Shown here one piece after another: positions 8,054 through 16,857 of a stretch of 38,717 bases of DNA. The stretch lies in NCBI GenBank assembly GCA_963655255.1, contig CAVKEB010000022.1, positions 1-38,717 of the forward strand. The letters are read 5' to 3'. Under the pieces are notes generated by a model, which saw only the letters and a program-made list of their open reading frames with translations, made no database searches and was not told the DNA's origin. Within the stretch, counting starts at the first letter, position 1. Each line of letters begins with the position of its first letter. A program made the translations under genes and the position numbers. The stretch is from CAG-791 sp963655255 (GTDB lineage Bacteria; Bacillota; Clostridia; Lachnospirales; Lachnospiraceae).

Positions 8054-9247
8054 TCACTCGATGATGGAAACAACACGGCCAGATCCAACAGTACGGCCAC
8101 CCTCACGAATAGCGAAGGTAAGTCCCTCCTCCATTGCTACGGGATGGATCAGCTCGATGGTCATCTCAACGTGGTCACCAGGCATGCACATCTCAGTTCC
8201 TTCCGGAAGAGCGATAACGCCGGTAACGTCGGTTGTTCTGAAATAGAACTGAGGACGGTAGTTGTTGAAGAAAGGAGTATGACGGCCACCCTCGTCCTTG
8301 GTCAGAACGTAAACCTGAGCGGTAAACTTCTTGTGGCAGGTAACAGAACCGGGCTTAGCAACAACCTGGCCACGCTCGATCTCGGTACGATCAATACCAC
8401 GAAGCAGAACACCGATGTTATCACCAGCCTCTGCGAAGTCCATGGTCTTACGGAACATCTCGATACCGGTTGCAACGGAGGTCTGAGTCTCTTCCTTAAT
8501 ACCAACGATCTCAACGGGATCGTTCAGCTTCAGCATACCACGCTCTACACGGCCGGTAGCAACGGTACCACGACCGGAAATGGTGAATACGTCCTCGACA
8601 GGCATCAGGAAAGGCTTGTCGTTATCACGAACCGGATCCGGGATGTACTCATCTACGGTATCCATGAGTTCCATGATCTTGTCTCCCCACGGTCCCTTGG
8701 GATCGTTCAGAGCCTGCAGAGCAGAGCCCTGGATGATCGGGGTGTCATCTCCCGGGAAGCCGTACTGATTCAGCAGATCGCGAATATCCATCTCGGTCAG
8801 CTCGATCAGCTCCGGATCATCCATCATGTCGCACTTGTTCAGGAATACGACGATCTTCGGAACACCTACCTGCTTAGCAAGCAGAACGTGCTCACGGGTC
8901 TGAGCCATAACACCATCGGTTGCTGCAACAACGAGGATAGCGCCATCCATCTGTGCTGCGCCGGTGATCATGTTCTTGACATAGTCAGCGTGGCCAGGGC
9001 AGTCAACGTGTGCGTAATGTCTCTTTGCGGTCTCATACTCGATGTGAGCGGAGTTGATGGTGATACCACGCTCTCTCTCTTCGGGTGCGGAGTCGATCTT
9101 GTCGAACGGAACTGCAGGATCAACGCCAAGTCTGTCTGCCAGAACAGCAGTGATTGCTGCGGTCAGAGTAGTTTTACCATGGTCAACGTGACCGATTGTG
9201 CCGATGTTTACATGCGGCTTTGTTCTGTCAAAATGTGCCTTTGCCAT
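8054..9247 (-). CDS. tuf: Elongation factor Tu
   Basis: This 397-residue GTPase carries aminoacyl-tRNA to the ribosome. The P-loop GHVDHGKT (19-26), DCPGHADYV with the catalytic His, NKCDMMDD and GSALQA are all present, followed by the two beta-barrel domains. The length is normal. It is the last gene of the translation block but has its own promoter at 9333-9361 and a strong terminator at 7990-8023, so it can be expressed apart from fusA. An AGGAGG-type ribosome site precedes the ATG. Confidence 0.98.
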   Translation of the reverse strand: MAKAHFDRTKPHVNIGTIGHVDHGKTTLTAAITAVLADRLGVDPAVPFDKIDSAPEERERGITINSAHIEYETAKRHYAHVDCPGHADYVKNMITGAAQMDGAILVVAATDGVMAQTREHVLLAKQVGVPKIVVFLNKCDMMDDPELIELTEMDIRDLLNQYGFPGDDTPIIQGSALQALNDPKGPWGDKIMELMDTVDEYIPDPVRDNDKPFLMPVEDVFTISGRGTVATGRVERGMLKLNDPVEIVGIKEETQTSVATGIEMFRKTMDFAEAGDNIGVLLRGIDRTEIERGQVVAKPGSVTCHKKFTAQVYVLTKDEGGRHTPFFNNYRPQFYFRTTDVTGVIALPEGTEMCMPGDHVEMTIELIHPVAMEEGLTFAIREGGRTVGSGRVVSIIE

Positions 9248-9287
9248 TTCTTATTTCCTCCTTGGAAAATAATCATAGTGTGTTCGC

Positions 9288-9326
9288 CAGTGACCTTAGA
9301 CATTCACTGCCGATTTTCGGTCACTG
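9288..9326 (-). promoter_or_regulatory. Stem-loop at the 5' end of the tuf mRNA
   Basis: CAGTGACC (9288-9295) pairs with GGTCACTG (9319-9326), and a smaller CCGA/TCGG dyad lies inside. With the -10 box at 9333-9338, transcription should start within a base or two of 9326, so the RNA would begin with this stem. There is no U-tract, so a stabilising 5' structure is more likely than a terminator. Confidence 0.45.
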
Positions 9327-9332
9327 ACAAAC

Positions 9333-9361
9333 ATTATAACCAATGCAACTGACAAGCGCAA
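9333..9361 (-). promoter_or_regulatory. tuf promoter
   Basis: On the minus strand a TTGCGC -35 box (9356-9361) and a perfect TATAAT -10 box (9333-9338) are 17 bp apart, in the 169-bp gap between fusA and tuf. Confidence 0.7.
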
Positions 9362-9416
9362 GGATTAAGTACCTCTTTTCGGTGCTTCCTCCCTCAGGCA
9401 GGACATTCCGTTCGGA

Positions 9417-11546
9417 TTATGCCTTGTCCTTGTTTGCATCGTTCAGTACCTTCTCCGCAATGTTCTTCGGTACGGGCTCGTACTTCTCGAAGAACATGGA
9501 GTAGTTGCCGCGGCCCTGGGTCATGGAACGAAGATCGGTTGCATAACCGAACATCTGTGCCAGCGGAACAAATCCGTTGACCTGCTTGCCGCCGCCGATG
9601 TCTTCCATACCGGTGACACGTCCGCGTCTGGAGTTCATATCTCCAATGACATCGCCCATGTATTCCTCAGGCATGGTAACCTCGACCTTCATGACAGGCT
9701 CCAGAAGAACCGGCTCTGCCTTCTTCATGGCTTCCTTGAAGCACATGGATCCGGCAATGTGGAATGCCATTTCGGAGGAGTCGACTTCGTGATAGGATCC
9801 GTCGTAAACCGTAGCGTGAACGCCGACAACCGGGAATCCGCCGAGGTTTCCTGCCTTCATGGCCTCTTCAATACCTTCTCCGACAGCCGGGATGTACTCC
9901 TTCGGAATGTTACCGCCGACAACCGCGTTGTCGAACTTGTAGGTCTCCTCGCTGTTCGGATCCATAGGCTCGAACTTGACTTTACAATGTCCGTACTGAC
10001 CGCGTCCGCCGGACTGCTTCGCGTACTTGTATTCCTGGTCAACCGGCTTCGTGAAGGTTTCCTTATAAGCAACCTGCGGAGCACCGACGTTTGCTTCTAC
10101 GTGGAACTCACGGAGCAGACGGTCAACGATGATCTCAAGGTGAAGCTCACCCATGCCGGCAATGATGGTCTGTCCGGTCTCGGTGTTCGTGTGTGCCTGG
10201 AAGGTAGGATCCTCTTCCGACAGCTTCTGCAGCGCGTCGGTCAGCTTATCCTGGCCCGCCTTGGTCTTTGGCTCGATTGCGAGCTCGATAACCGGATCCG
10301 GGAACTCCATGGACTCCAGAATAACCGGAGCGGATTCGTCGCAGAGGGTATCGCCGGTCGTGGTGACCTTCAGACCTACTGCTGCAGCGATATCACCGGA
10401 GAACACCTCATCCAGCTCGGATCTCTTGTTCGCATGCATCTGAAGAATACGGCCTACACGCTCCTTCTTATCCTTGGTGGAGTTCAGAACGTAAGAGCCG
10501 GCCTTGCAGGTACCGGAATAAACACGCATGAATGCGAGCTTTCCAACGAACGGATCGGAAATGATCTTGAATGCAAGAGCGGAGAAAGGCTCGCTGTCCG
10601 AAGAATGTCTCTCCACTTCGTTTCCGTCAAGGTCAGTGCCCTTGATCGGAGGAATATCAAGCGGAGAAGGCATGTACTCGATGATGGCATCGAGGCACTT
10701 CTGAACACCCTTGTTCTTGTAAGCGGAACCGCAGCATACCGGAACTGCCTGGCAGGTGCAGGTTGCCTTGCGAAGAACCTTCCGCAGTGCATCTACAGAC
10801 GGCTCCTCACCTTCAAGGTACTGCTCCATCAGATCATCATCCAGAGAGCAGATCTGCTCGATCATCTGATCGTGGTACATCTGAGCCTCGTCCTTCAGAT
10901 CATCCGGAATTTCCTTGATCTGGATATCCGTTCCGTCATCATTGTTATAATAGTAAGCTTCCATCTCGAACAGATCGATCAGTCCGATGTAAGTGTCTTC
11001 CTTACCGATCGGGATGTTGATCATGATGGGGTTCTTGCCCAGTCTGTTCTTGATCTGGTCTACGCAGCCGTAGTAGTCTGCGCCGATGACATCCATCTTG
11101 TTGACGAATGCCATACGGGGAACGTTGTAGGTATCAGCCTGACGCCATACGTTCTCAGACTGAGGCTCAACGCCGCCTTTTGCAGAGAAAACACCTACCG
11201 CGCCGTCCAGAACACGAAGGGAACGCTCAACCTCTACGGTGAAGTCTACGTGTCCGGGGGTATCAATGATATTGATACGGTGCTCAAGAGCGCCCGCTTT
11301 TTTCTTGTGGTGATCCTCTTCCGTCCAATGGCAGGTGGTTGCCGCGGACGTGATGGTGATACCACGCTCCTGTTCCTGCTCCATGTAGTCCATGGTTGCA
11401 GTACCGTCGTGTGTCTCACCGATCTTGTAGTTAACACCGGTATAATACAGGATTCGCTCGGTCAGAGTGGTCTTACCTGCATCGATATGAGCCATGATAC
11501 CGATGTTCCTGGTTCTCTCCAGGGGATACTGTCTTTTTTCTGCCAC
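9417..11546 (-). CDS. fusA: Elongation factor G
   Basis: This 709-residue GTPase drives ribosomal translocation. AHIDAGKTT (19-27), the effector region RGITITSAATT, DTPGHVDF and NKMD mark the G domain, and the C-terminal domains IV and V are complete (YKETFTKPV, RGRVTGMED). The start is a GTG after AGGAGG. It lies about 100 bp downstream of rpsG in the usual str-operon order and no promoter is obvious in that gap. Confidence 0.97.
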   Translation of the reverse strand: MAEKRQYPLERTRNIGIMAHIDAGKTTLTERILYYTGVNYKIGETHDGTATMDYMEQEQERGITITSAATTCHWTEEDHHKKKAGALEHRINIIDTPGHVDFTVEVERSLRVLDGAVGVFSAKGGVEPQSENVWRQADTYNVPRMAFVNKMDVIGADYYGCVDQIKNRLGKNPIMINIPIGKEDTYIGLIDLFEMEAYYYNNDDGTDIQIKEIPDDLKDEAQMYHDQMIEQICSLDDDLMEQYLEGEEPSVDALRKVLRKATCTCQAVPVCCGSAYKNKGVQKCLDAIIEYMPSPLDIPPIKGTDLDGNEVERHSSDSEPFSALAFKIISDPFVGKLAFMRVYSGTCKAGSYVLNSTKDKKERVGRILQMHANKRSELDEVFSGDIAAAVGLKVTTTGDTLCDESAPVILESMEFPDPVIELAIEPKTKAGQDKLTDALQKLSEEDPTFQAHTNTETGQTIIAGMGELHLEIIVDRLLREFHVEANVGAPQVAYKETFTKPVDQEYKYAKQSGGRGQYGHCKVKFEPMDPNSEETYKFDNAVVGGNIPKEYIPAVGEGIEEAMKAGNLGGFPVVGVHATVYDGSYHEVDSSEMAFHIAGSMCFKEAMKKAEPVLLEPVMKVEVTMPEEYMGDVIGDMNSRRGRVTGMEDIGGGKQVNGFVPLAQMFGYATDLRSMTQGRGNYSMFFEKYEPVPKNIAEKVLNDANKDKA

Positions 11547-11648
11547 AGGTTTTTCCTCCTAGCAAACCCCGCGTTCCTCTTCCGGGAAACAGCTGTCTGT
11601 TCCCGGAAGCGCTCATGCGGGAATCAATGCCCAACAGATTCTCTCCGA

Positions 11649-12119
11649 TCAGAATTTGTAATGAGAGAATGCTCTGTTTGCATCTGCCATCTTGTGCATG
11701 TCTTCCTTACGCTTTACGGAAGCGCCCGTGTTGTTGTATGCGTCGAGGATCTCGCCTGCAAGCTTGTCCTCCATGTTCTTCTCGCCTCTCTTGCGGGAGA
11801 ACATGGTGATCCAGCGCAGTGCCAGAGCCTGTCTACGCTCAGGGCGAACCTCAATCGGTACCTGATACGTAGCGCCGCCGATACGTCTTGCCTTAACTTC
11901 CAGTGCAGGCATTACGTTGTTCATTGCACCCTCGAAAACCTCGAGTGCCGGCTTGCCTGCCTTCTCTTCTACCTGAGCAAATGCTCCATATACAATCTTC
12001 TGGGCAACACCCTTCTTGCCATCCAGCATAATGCTGTTTACAAGTTTGGTTACGACCTTGCTGTTGTATAAGGGGTCTGCTAATACATCTCTCTTCTGTA
12101 CATGTCCTTTACGCGGCAT
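11649..12119 (-). CDS. rpsG: 30S ribosomal protein S7
   Basis: The 156-residue protein begins MPRKGHVQKRDVLADPLYNS and ends with RAFSHYKF, both typical of S7, which binds the 3' domain of 16S rRNA and starts assembly of the small-subunit head. The ATG at 12119 is the family start and is preceded by AAGGAGGG; an upstream in-frame ATG would add 14 unrelated residues. It lies between rpsL and fusA. In some bacteria S7 represses its own operon by binding the rpsL-rpsG intercistronic RNA; the 227-bp gap here could hold such a site. Confidence 0.97.
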   Translation of the reverse strand: MPRKGHVQKRDVLADPLYNSKVVTKLVNSIMLDGKKGVAQKIVYGAFAQVEEKAGKPALEVFEGAMNNVMPALEVKARRIGGATYQVPIEVRPERRQALALRWITMFSRKRGEKNMEDKLAGEILDAYNNTGASVKRKEDMHKMADANRAFSHYKF

Positions 12120-12286
12120 GATACTTCCCTCCTTATCAATGTGTGTCGGGCTGACCGTCATTCCGTGTGATCAGCCTTCCAGTGGATAATTCACAGGTAC
12201 TCACTAATTTGATGTGTCCATGCTGGCGATCAGGTTCCAACACCCGTCCGGTCCGGCGCAGCATCTGCAGCCGAAGGACCGCGAAG

Positions 12287-12304
12287 GATTTCTGTACAGA
12301 AATC
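12287..12304. repeat. Perfect 18-bp palindrome between rpsL and rpsG
   Basis: GATTTCTGTACAGAAATC reads identically on both strands, about 40 bp after the rpsL stop. In the 227-bp gap between rpsL and rpsG I see no gene and no clear promoter. The palindrome could be part of a translational control structure for S7, or a diverged copy of the dispersed stem-loop repeat. Confidence 0.5.
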
Positions 12305-12346
12305 TATCGAAACCAGATTCCAACATCACCATACATTTAGAAAGTA

Positions 12347-12766
12347 TTATTTTGCAGCTTTCGGTCTCTTTGCACCATACTTGGAGCGGGCCTGCTTGCG
12401 GTTTGCAACTCCGGCAGTATCGAGAGTACCACGGATAATGTGGTATCTGGTACCGGGAAGATCCTTAACACGTCCGCCACGGATCATGACAACGGAGTGC
12501 TCCTGCAGATTGTGTCCCTCGCCCGGAATATAGGAAGTGACTTCCATTCCGTTGGAAAGACGTACTCTGGCGATCTTACGAAGAGCAGAGTTCGGCTTCT
12601 TCGGGGTTGCGGTCTTGACTGCGGTGCAGACACCTCTCTTCTGCGGAGCAGCCTGTGCGATCTGCTTCTTCTTCAGAGAGTTGAATCCTACCTGCAGTGC
12701 GGGTGCCTTGGATTTCTTGGTAGAAACCTCACGTCCCTTTCTTACCAGCTGGTTAAATGTCGGCAT
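12347..12766 (-). CDS. rpsL: 30S ribosomal protein S12
   Basis: This 139-residue decoding-centre protein begins MPTFNQLVRKGR and carries TPKKPNSALRK and EGHNLQEHSVV. It has the roughly 13-residue insertion after residue 26 seen in Firmicutes S12. Lys56 and Lys101, the positions equivalent to E. coli Lys42 and Lys87 where streptomycin-resistance changes arise, are both wild-type Lys. AAGGAGG precedes the ATG. It is the first gene of rpsL-rpsG-fusA, driven by the promoter at 12901-12929. Confidence 0.98.
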   Translation of the reverse strand: MPTFNQLVRKGREVSTKKSKAPALQVGFNSLKKKQIAQAAPQKRGVCTAVKTATPKKPNSALRKIARVRLSNGMEVTSYIPGEGHNLQEHSVVMIRGGRVKDLPGTRYHIIRGTLDTAGVANRKQARSKYGAKRPKAAK

Positions 12767-12789
12767 TCTGATTACCTCCTTGTTAGATT

Positions 12790-12817
12790 TGTCCCGTCTG
12801 TTAACCCAGACCGGACA
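12790..12817 (-). promoter_or_regulatory. Stem-loop in the rpsL leader
   Basis: TGTCC/GGACA and GTCTG/CAGAC pair around a short loop, with one mismatch between the two stem parts, about 25 bases upstream of the rpsL start. Its position close to the ribosome site would suit translational feedback, but no known motif was recognised. Confidence 0.35.
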
Positions 12818-12870
12818 GGAATATGTTCTGCTCCCGCCGCCTTCCTTCTGATCGGATAAAAGACAGCAAA

Positions 12871-12899
12871 AGAGCGATGTGCTGTATGCACATCGCTCT
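12871..12899 (-). terminator. Perfect hairpin between rpoC and rpsL, just inside the rpsL transcript
   Basis: AGAGCGATGTGC and GCACATCGCTCT form a 12-bp perfect stem with a 5-base loop, followed on the minus strand by TTTGCTGTCTTTT. It looks like a terminator for rpoBC read-through. The rpsL -10 box ends at 12901, so rpsL transcripts probably start inside the 5' arm and cannot form the whole stem. Confidence 0.65.
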
Positions 12900-12900
12900 A

Positions 12901-12929
12901 AGTTTACGCATCGGAGCGTTCGTTGTCAA
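12901..12929 (-). promoter_or_regulatory. rpsL operon promoter
   Basis: On the minus strand the consensus -35 TTGACA (12924-12929) and TAAACT (12901-12906) are separated by 17 bp. It drives rpsL-rpsG-fusA. Confidence 0.75.
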
Positions 12930-12957
12930 CGATTTTTTGTAACTGTTCAACACAGGA

Positions 12958-13007
12958 CAATTTTTATGAGAATTGACCGCCTGCGGGCATATTCTCGTAG
13001 AAAATTG
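12958..13007. repeat. Hairpin 1 of three in the rpoC-rpsL gap
   Basis: CAATTTTTATGAGAAT (12958-12973) pairs with ATTCTCGTAGAAAATTG (12991-13007), with one bulge and one mismatch. The loop is GC-rich. There is no U-tract on either strand. Confidence 0.6.
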
Positions 13008-13013
13008 CCCTGC

Positions 13014-13039
13014 GGCCAGGCCCCGGAGAGGCCTTGGCC
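13014..13039. repeat. Hairpin 2 of three in the rpoC-rpsL gap
   Basis: GGCCAGGCC and GGCCTTGGCC form a very GC-rich stem around a 7-base loop (GGCC pairs at each end). It lies directly between the other two dyads. Confidence 0.5.
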
Positions 13040-13048
13040 GGCCACATC

Positions 13049-13090
13049 AAGGATTTCCTTGCGGGAATCCTCGATGTGCGGAACAGTTAT
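13049..13090 (+). repeat. Dispersed stem-loop repeat, copy E (hairpin 3 of the rpoC-rpsL gap)
   Basis: GGATTTCC and GGGAATCC form the dyad, extended by CACATC/GATGTG (13043-13079). The tail reads GATGTGCGGAACAGTTA. GGAACAGTTA is identical to the copy at 21001-21040, and GATGTGCGG matches the copy at 36066-36110. It lies about 40 bp beyond the rpoC stop codon. Confidence 0.65.
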
Positions 13091-13128
13091 TTTTCAAATC
13101 AGGCGGAACCAGATATTCTGAGCAGATT

Positions 13129-16100
13129 TTACTCCTCATCCTCCGCTGCAACCACGGTGTCCTCTGCCTGCTCCTCTTCCGGGAGCTCCGCATCCGAAAC
13201 GGTATCCGTATCCTCCGGCGCCGGAGCATCCTGATCTTCCGCATCCAGGATATCCTGATCCAGAAGAGCCGTCTGAGCTGCCAGACGCGCATCCGTGTTC
13301 AGCTTCGTGTAGCGATAGCGCTTCATGCCGGTACCTGCCGGAATCAGCTTACCGATGATGACATTCTCCTTCAGACCGATCAGCGGATCGACCTTGCCGC
13401 GGATTGCCGCATCCGTCAGGACTCTTGTCGTCTCCTGGAAGGAAGCTGCCGACAGGAAGGAATCCGTTGCCAGAGCCGACTTCGTGATGCCGAGGATGAT
13501 GCGGGTTCCCTTTGCGGGCTCCTTGCCTTCCTCGGTCAGACGCTCGTTCTCGTCCTCGAAATCCAGGAAATCGATCAGGCTTCCCGGAAGGAATTTCGTA
13601 TCTCCGGGCTCCTCGATACGAACCTTCTTCAGCATCGAACGGACAATGACCTCAACGTGCTTGTCACAGATATCAACGCCCTGCAGACGGTACACTCTCT
13701 GTACCTCACGCAGCAGATAATCCTGTACGGCGCGGACGCCCTTGATCTTCAGAAGATCGTGCGGGTTGACCGAACCTTCCGTCAGCTCGTCGCCGGCCTC
13801 AATCACCTGCTTGTCCTGAACCTTGATGCGGAAGCCGTAAGGAATTGCATATTCCTTCGACTCTCCGTCCTCATCGTTGGTGACGACAACCGACCGCTGC
13901 TTCTTGCTGTCTCTGACCTCAACCGTTCCGGCGATATCCGAGATAATTGCAAGTCCCTTCGGCTTACGTGCCTCGAACAGCTCCTCGACACGGGGAAGAC
14001 CCTGTGTGATATCTGCGCCGCCCGCGACACCGCCGGAGTGGAAGTTTCTCATCGTCAGCTGGGTACCGGGCTCACCGATGGACTGTGCCGCGATGATTCC
14101 GACCGCCTCACCGACCTGAACCATCTCGCCGGTCGCCATGTTCGAGCCATAGCACTTCGCGCAGATGCCGAGGTGGCTGCGGCAGGTCAGGATGGTACGG
14201 ATCTTGACCGCATCCTTCAGAGGATCGATCGGCTCACCCTCCGCGTTCAGGCCCTTCGACAGAATGGCCTCCGCGCGGCTCGGGGTGATCATGTGGTTCT
14301 TCTTCACGAGGACATTGCCCTCGGCATCCCGGATCTCCTCACAGGATACACGTCCCGTGATGCGGTCCTTGAGACTCTCGATGTTCTCCTTGCCGTCCAT
14401 GAACGCCTTGACGTACATGCCGGGGATCACTTCCTTGCCTTCCGAGCAGTCGATCTCGCGAATGATCAGCTCCTGAGAGACATCGACCATTCGACGCGTC
14501 AGGTAACCGGAGTCTGCGGTACGAAGCGCGATATCCGACATTCCCTTGCGGGCGCCGTGTGCCGAAATGAAGTACTCCAGTACATCCAGTCCCTCGCGGA
14601 AGTTCGACTTGATGGGCAGCTCGATGGTACGTCCGCTCGTATCCGACATCAGGCCGCGCATGCCGGCCAGCTGCTTGATCTGCTGGCTGGATCCTCGCGC
14701 ACCGGAATCCGCCATCATGAAGATGTTGTTGTACTTGTCCAGCGAGTTCAGAAGGGCATCCGTCAGACGGTTATCGATCTTCGTCCAGGTCTCTACGACT
14801 GCGCGGTAACGCTCTTCCTCGGTTACCAGACCTCTTCTGTAGTTCTTGGAAATCTGGTCAACCGTCTTCTGTGCCTCTTCGAGCAGCTCCTTCTTCTCCT
14901 TCGGAACAAGGATATCTGCAATCGAAATCGTCATGCAGGCGATGGTGGACCACTTATATCCCATTGCCTTGATCAGGTCCAGAACCTCGGCGCACTTGAA
15001 GGTGCCGTGCTTGTCAATGACCTTCTGAAGGATCTTCTTCAGGTCCTTCTTCTTGACCAGGAAATCAACCTCGGGAAGGAGGAAGTTCTCCGGCTTGCTG
15101 CGGTCCACGAAGCCCAGATCCTGCGGCAGCGCCTCGTTGAACATCAGGCGTCCCAGAGAGGTGTCTACCATTCCGGAAATGACGTTTCCGTCCGCATCCT
15201 TCTTGGACAGCTTCACCTTGATCTTGGAGTGGAGCGTGATGTAGTGATTCTCATAGGCGAGAATGGCCTCGTTCATGGACGAGAAGCACATTCCCTCGCC
15301 GGGCTCTCCGTCTCTCTGCTGTGTAATATAGTACACACCCAGAATCATATCCTGGGAAGGAACCGCCACCGGGCCTCCGTCCGAAGGCTTCAGGAGGTTG
15401 TTCGGGGAGAGCAGGAGGAACCGGCACTCCGCCTGCGCCTCTACTGACAGAGGAAGGTGGATTGCCATCTGGTCACCGTCGAAGTCGGCGTTAAAGGCCG
15501 TGCAGACCAGCGGATGAAGCTTGATGGCCTTGCCCTCTACCAGAATCGGCTCGAATGCCTGAATACCCAGGCGGTGCAGCGTAGGTGCACGGTTCAGCAT
15601 CACGGGATGCTCCTTGATGACATCCTCGAGGATGTCCCACACCTGCGGATTCACGCGCTCAACCAGCTTCTTCGCGTTCTTGATGTTCTGGGAAATGCCG
15701 CGCTTCTCCAGCTCCTTCATGACGAAAGGCTTGAAGAGCTCCAGTGCCATTTCCTTCGGAACGCCGCACTGATAAATCTTCATTTCCGGTCCGACGACGA
15801 TAACCGAACGTCCGGAATAGTCAACACGCTTGCCCAGAAGGTTCTGACGGAAACGTCCGCTCTTTCCTTTGAGCATGTCGGACAGGGACTTCAGGGCACG
15901 GTTGCCGGGGCCGGTCACCGCACGTCCGCGGCGGCCGTTGTCGATCAGGGCATCCACTGCCTCCTGAAGCATTCTCTTCTCGTTGCGGACGATGATGTCC
16001 GGTGCGCCGAGTTCGAGAAGTCTCTTCAAACGGTTGTTGCGGTTGATGATCCGGCGGTACAGATCGTTCAGATCCGACGTTGCAAAACGCCCGCCGTCCA

Positions 16101-16851
16101 GCTGAACCATCGGGCGAAGATCCGGAGGAATGACCGGAATGCAGTCCAGGATCATCCAGGAAGGCTGGTTTCCGCTCTCACGGAAGGACTCCACAACCTC
16201 CAGTCTCTTGATGACGCGCGCTCTCTTCTGTCCGGTGGAATCCACCATCTGCTCCGAGAGCTCCTGATATTCCTTCTCAATGTCGACAGCCAGGAGCAGC
16301 TCCTTGATGGCCTCTGCTCCCATGCCTGCGCGGAATTTGCTGCCCCACTGTTCCTTGGCTTCCTGATACTCGCGCTCTGTCAGGACCTGCTTGTACTCCA
16401 GATCCGTGGTGCCCTTGTCCAGAACAATATAGTTGGCAAAATAGAGAACCTTCTCCAGCACCTTCGGGCTCATATCCAGAATCAGTCCCATTCTGGACGG
16501 GATTCCCTTGAAGTACCAGATGTGAGAAACCGGAGCCGCCAGTTCAATGTGGCCCATTCTCTCTCTGCGGACGGAGGACTTGGTTACCTCAACGCCGCAG
16601 CGGTCACAGATTACGCCTTTGTAGCGAATCTTCTTATACTTTCCGCACTTACATTCCCAGTCCTTGGTGGGTCCGAAAATCTTCTCGCAGAACAGGCCGT
16701 CTTTTTCCGGCTTAAGCGTTCTGTAGTTGATGGTTTCGGGCTTCGTCACTTCACCGTAGGACCACTCACGGATTCTCTCCGGAGACGCAAGCCGGATCCG
16801 GATTGCGTCAAATGTTACGGGTTGATAACTCTGCTGTTTTGTATTAGGCAT
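13129..16851 (-). CDS. rpoC: DNA-directed RNA polymerase subunit beta'
   Basis: At 1240 residues this is the catalytic beta' subunit. It has the N-terminal zinc module (CKCGKYKKIRYKGVICDRCG, about 62-82), the active-site NADFDGDQMA (about 453-462) that binds catalytic Mg2+, and the bridge/trigger region (VGIIAAQSIGEPGTQLTMRNFHSGG). The second zinc cluster includes CRSHLGICAKCYG. The last ~40 residues are an acidic low-complexity tail (AEDQDAPAPEDTDTVSDAEL and onward) beyond the usual end. The start ATG follows the rpoB stop by six bases, with a GAGGAG ribosome site inside the end of rpoB, so the two are translationally coupled. Confidence 0.98.
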   Translation of the reverse strand: MPNTKQQSYQPVTFDAIRIRLASPERIREWSYGEVTKPETINYRTLKPEKDGLFCEKIFGPTKDWECKCGKYKKIRYKGVICDRCGVEVTKSSVRRERMGHIELAAPVSHIWYFKGIPSRMGLILDMSPKVLEKVLYFANYIVLDKGTTDLEYKQVLTEREYQEAKEQWGSKFRAGMGAEAIKELLLAVDIEKEYQELSEQMVDSTGQKRARVIKRLEVVESFRESGNQPSWMILDCIPVIPPDLRPMVQLDGGRFATSDLNDLYRRIINRNNRLKRLLELGAPDIIVRNEKRMLQEAVDALIDNGRRGRAVTGPGNRALKSLSDMLKGKSGRFRQNLLGKRVDYSGRSVIVVGPEMKIYQCGVPKEMALELFKPFVMKELEKRGISQNIKNAKKLVERVNPQVWDILEDVIKEHPVMLNRAPTLHRLGIQAFEPILVEGKAIKLHPLVCTAFNADFDGDQMAIHLPLSVEAQAECRFLLLSPNNLLKPSDGGPVAVPSQDMILGVYYITQQRDGEPGEGMCFSSMNEAILAYENHYITLHSKIKVKLSKKDADGNVISGMVDTSLGRLMFNEALPQDLGFVDRSKPENFLLPEVDFLVKKKDLKKILQKVIDKHGTFKCAEVLDLIKAMGYKWSTIACMTISIADILVPKEKKELLEEAQKTVDQISKNYRRGLVTEEERYRAVVETWTKIDNRLTDALLNSLDKYNNIFMMADSGARGSSQQIKQLAGMRGLMSDTSGRTIELPIKSNFREGLDVLEYFISAHGARKGMSDIALRTADSGYLTRRMVDVSQELIIREIDCSEGKEVIPGMYVKAFMDGKENIESLKDRITGRVSCEEIRDAEGNVLVKKNHMITPSRAEAILSKGLNAEGEPIDPLKDAVKIRTILTCRSHLGICAKCYGSNMATGEMVQVGEAVGIIAAQSIGEPGTQLTMRNFHSGGVAGGADITQGLPRVEELFEARKPKGLAIISDIAGTVEVRDSKKQRSVVVTNDEDGESKEYAIPYGFRIKVQDKQVIEAGDELTEGSVNPHDLLKIKGVRAVQDYLLREVQRVYRLQGVDICDKHVEVIVRSMLKKVRIEEPGDTKFLPGSLIDFLDFEDENERLTEEGKEPAKGTRIILGITKSALATDSFLSAASFQETTRVLTDAAIRGKVDPLIGLKENVIIGKLIPAGTGMKRYRYTKLNTDARLAAQTALLDQDILDAEDQDAPAPEDTDTVSDAELPEEEQAEDTVVAAEDEE

Positions 16852-16857
16852 CTATCA

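Noticed and set aside
9759..15447. Very long plus-strand open frames opposite fusA and rpoC (770 and 824 codons)
   Set aside because: They lie antisense to unmistakable essential genes, have no recognisable domains and result from the codon bias of the opposite strand.
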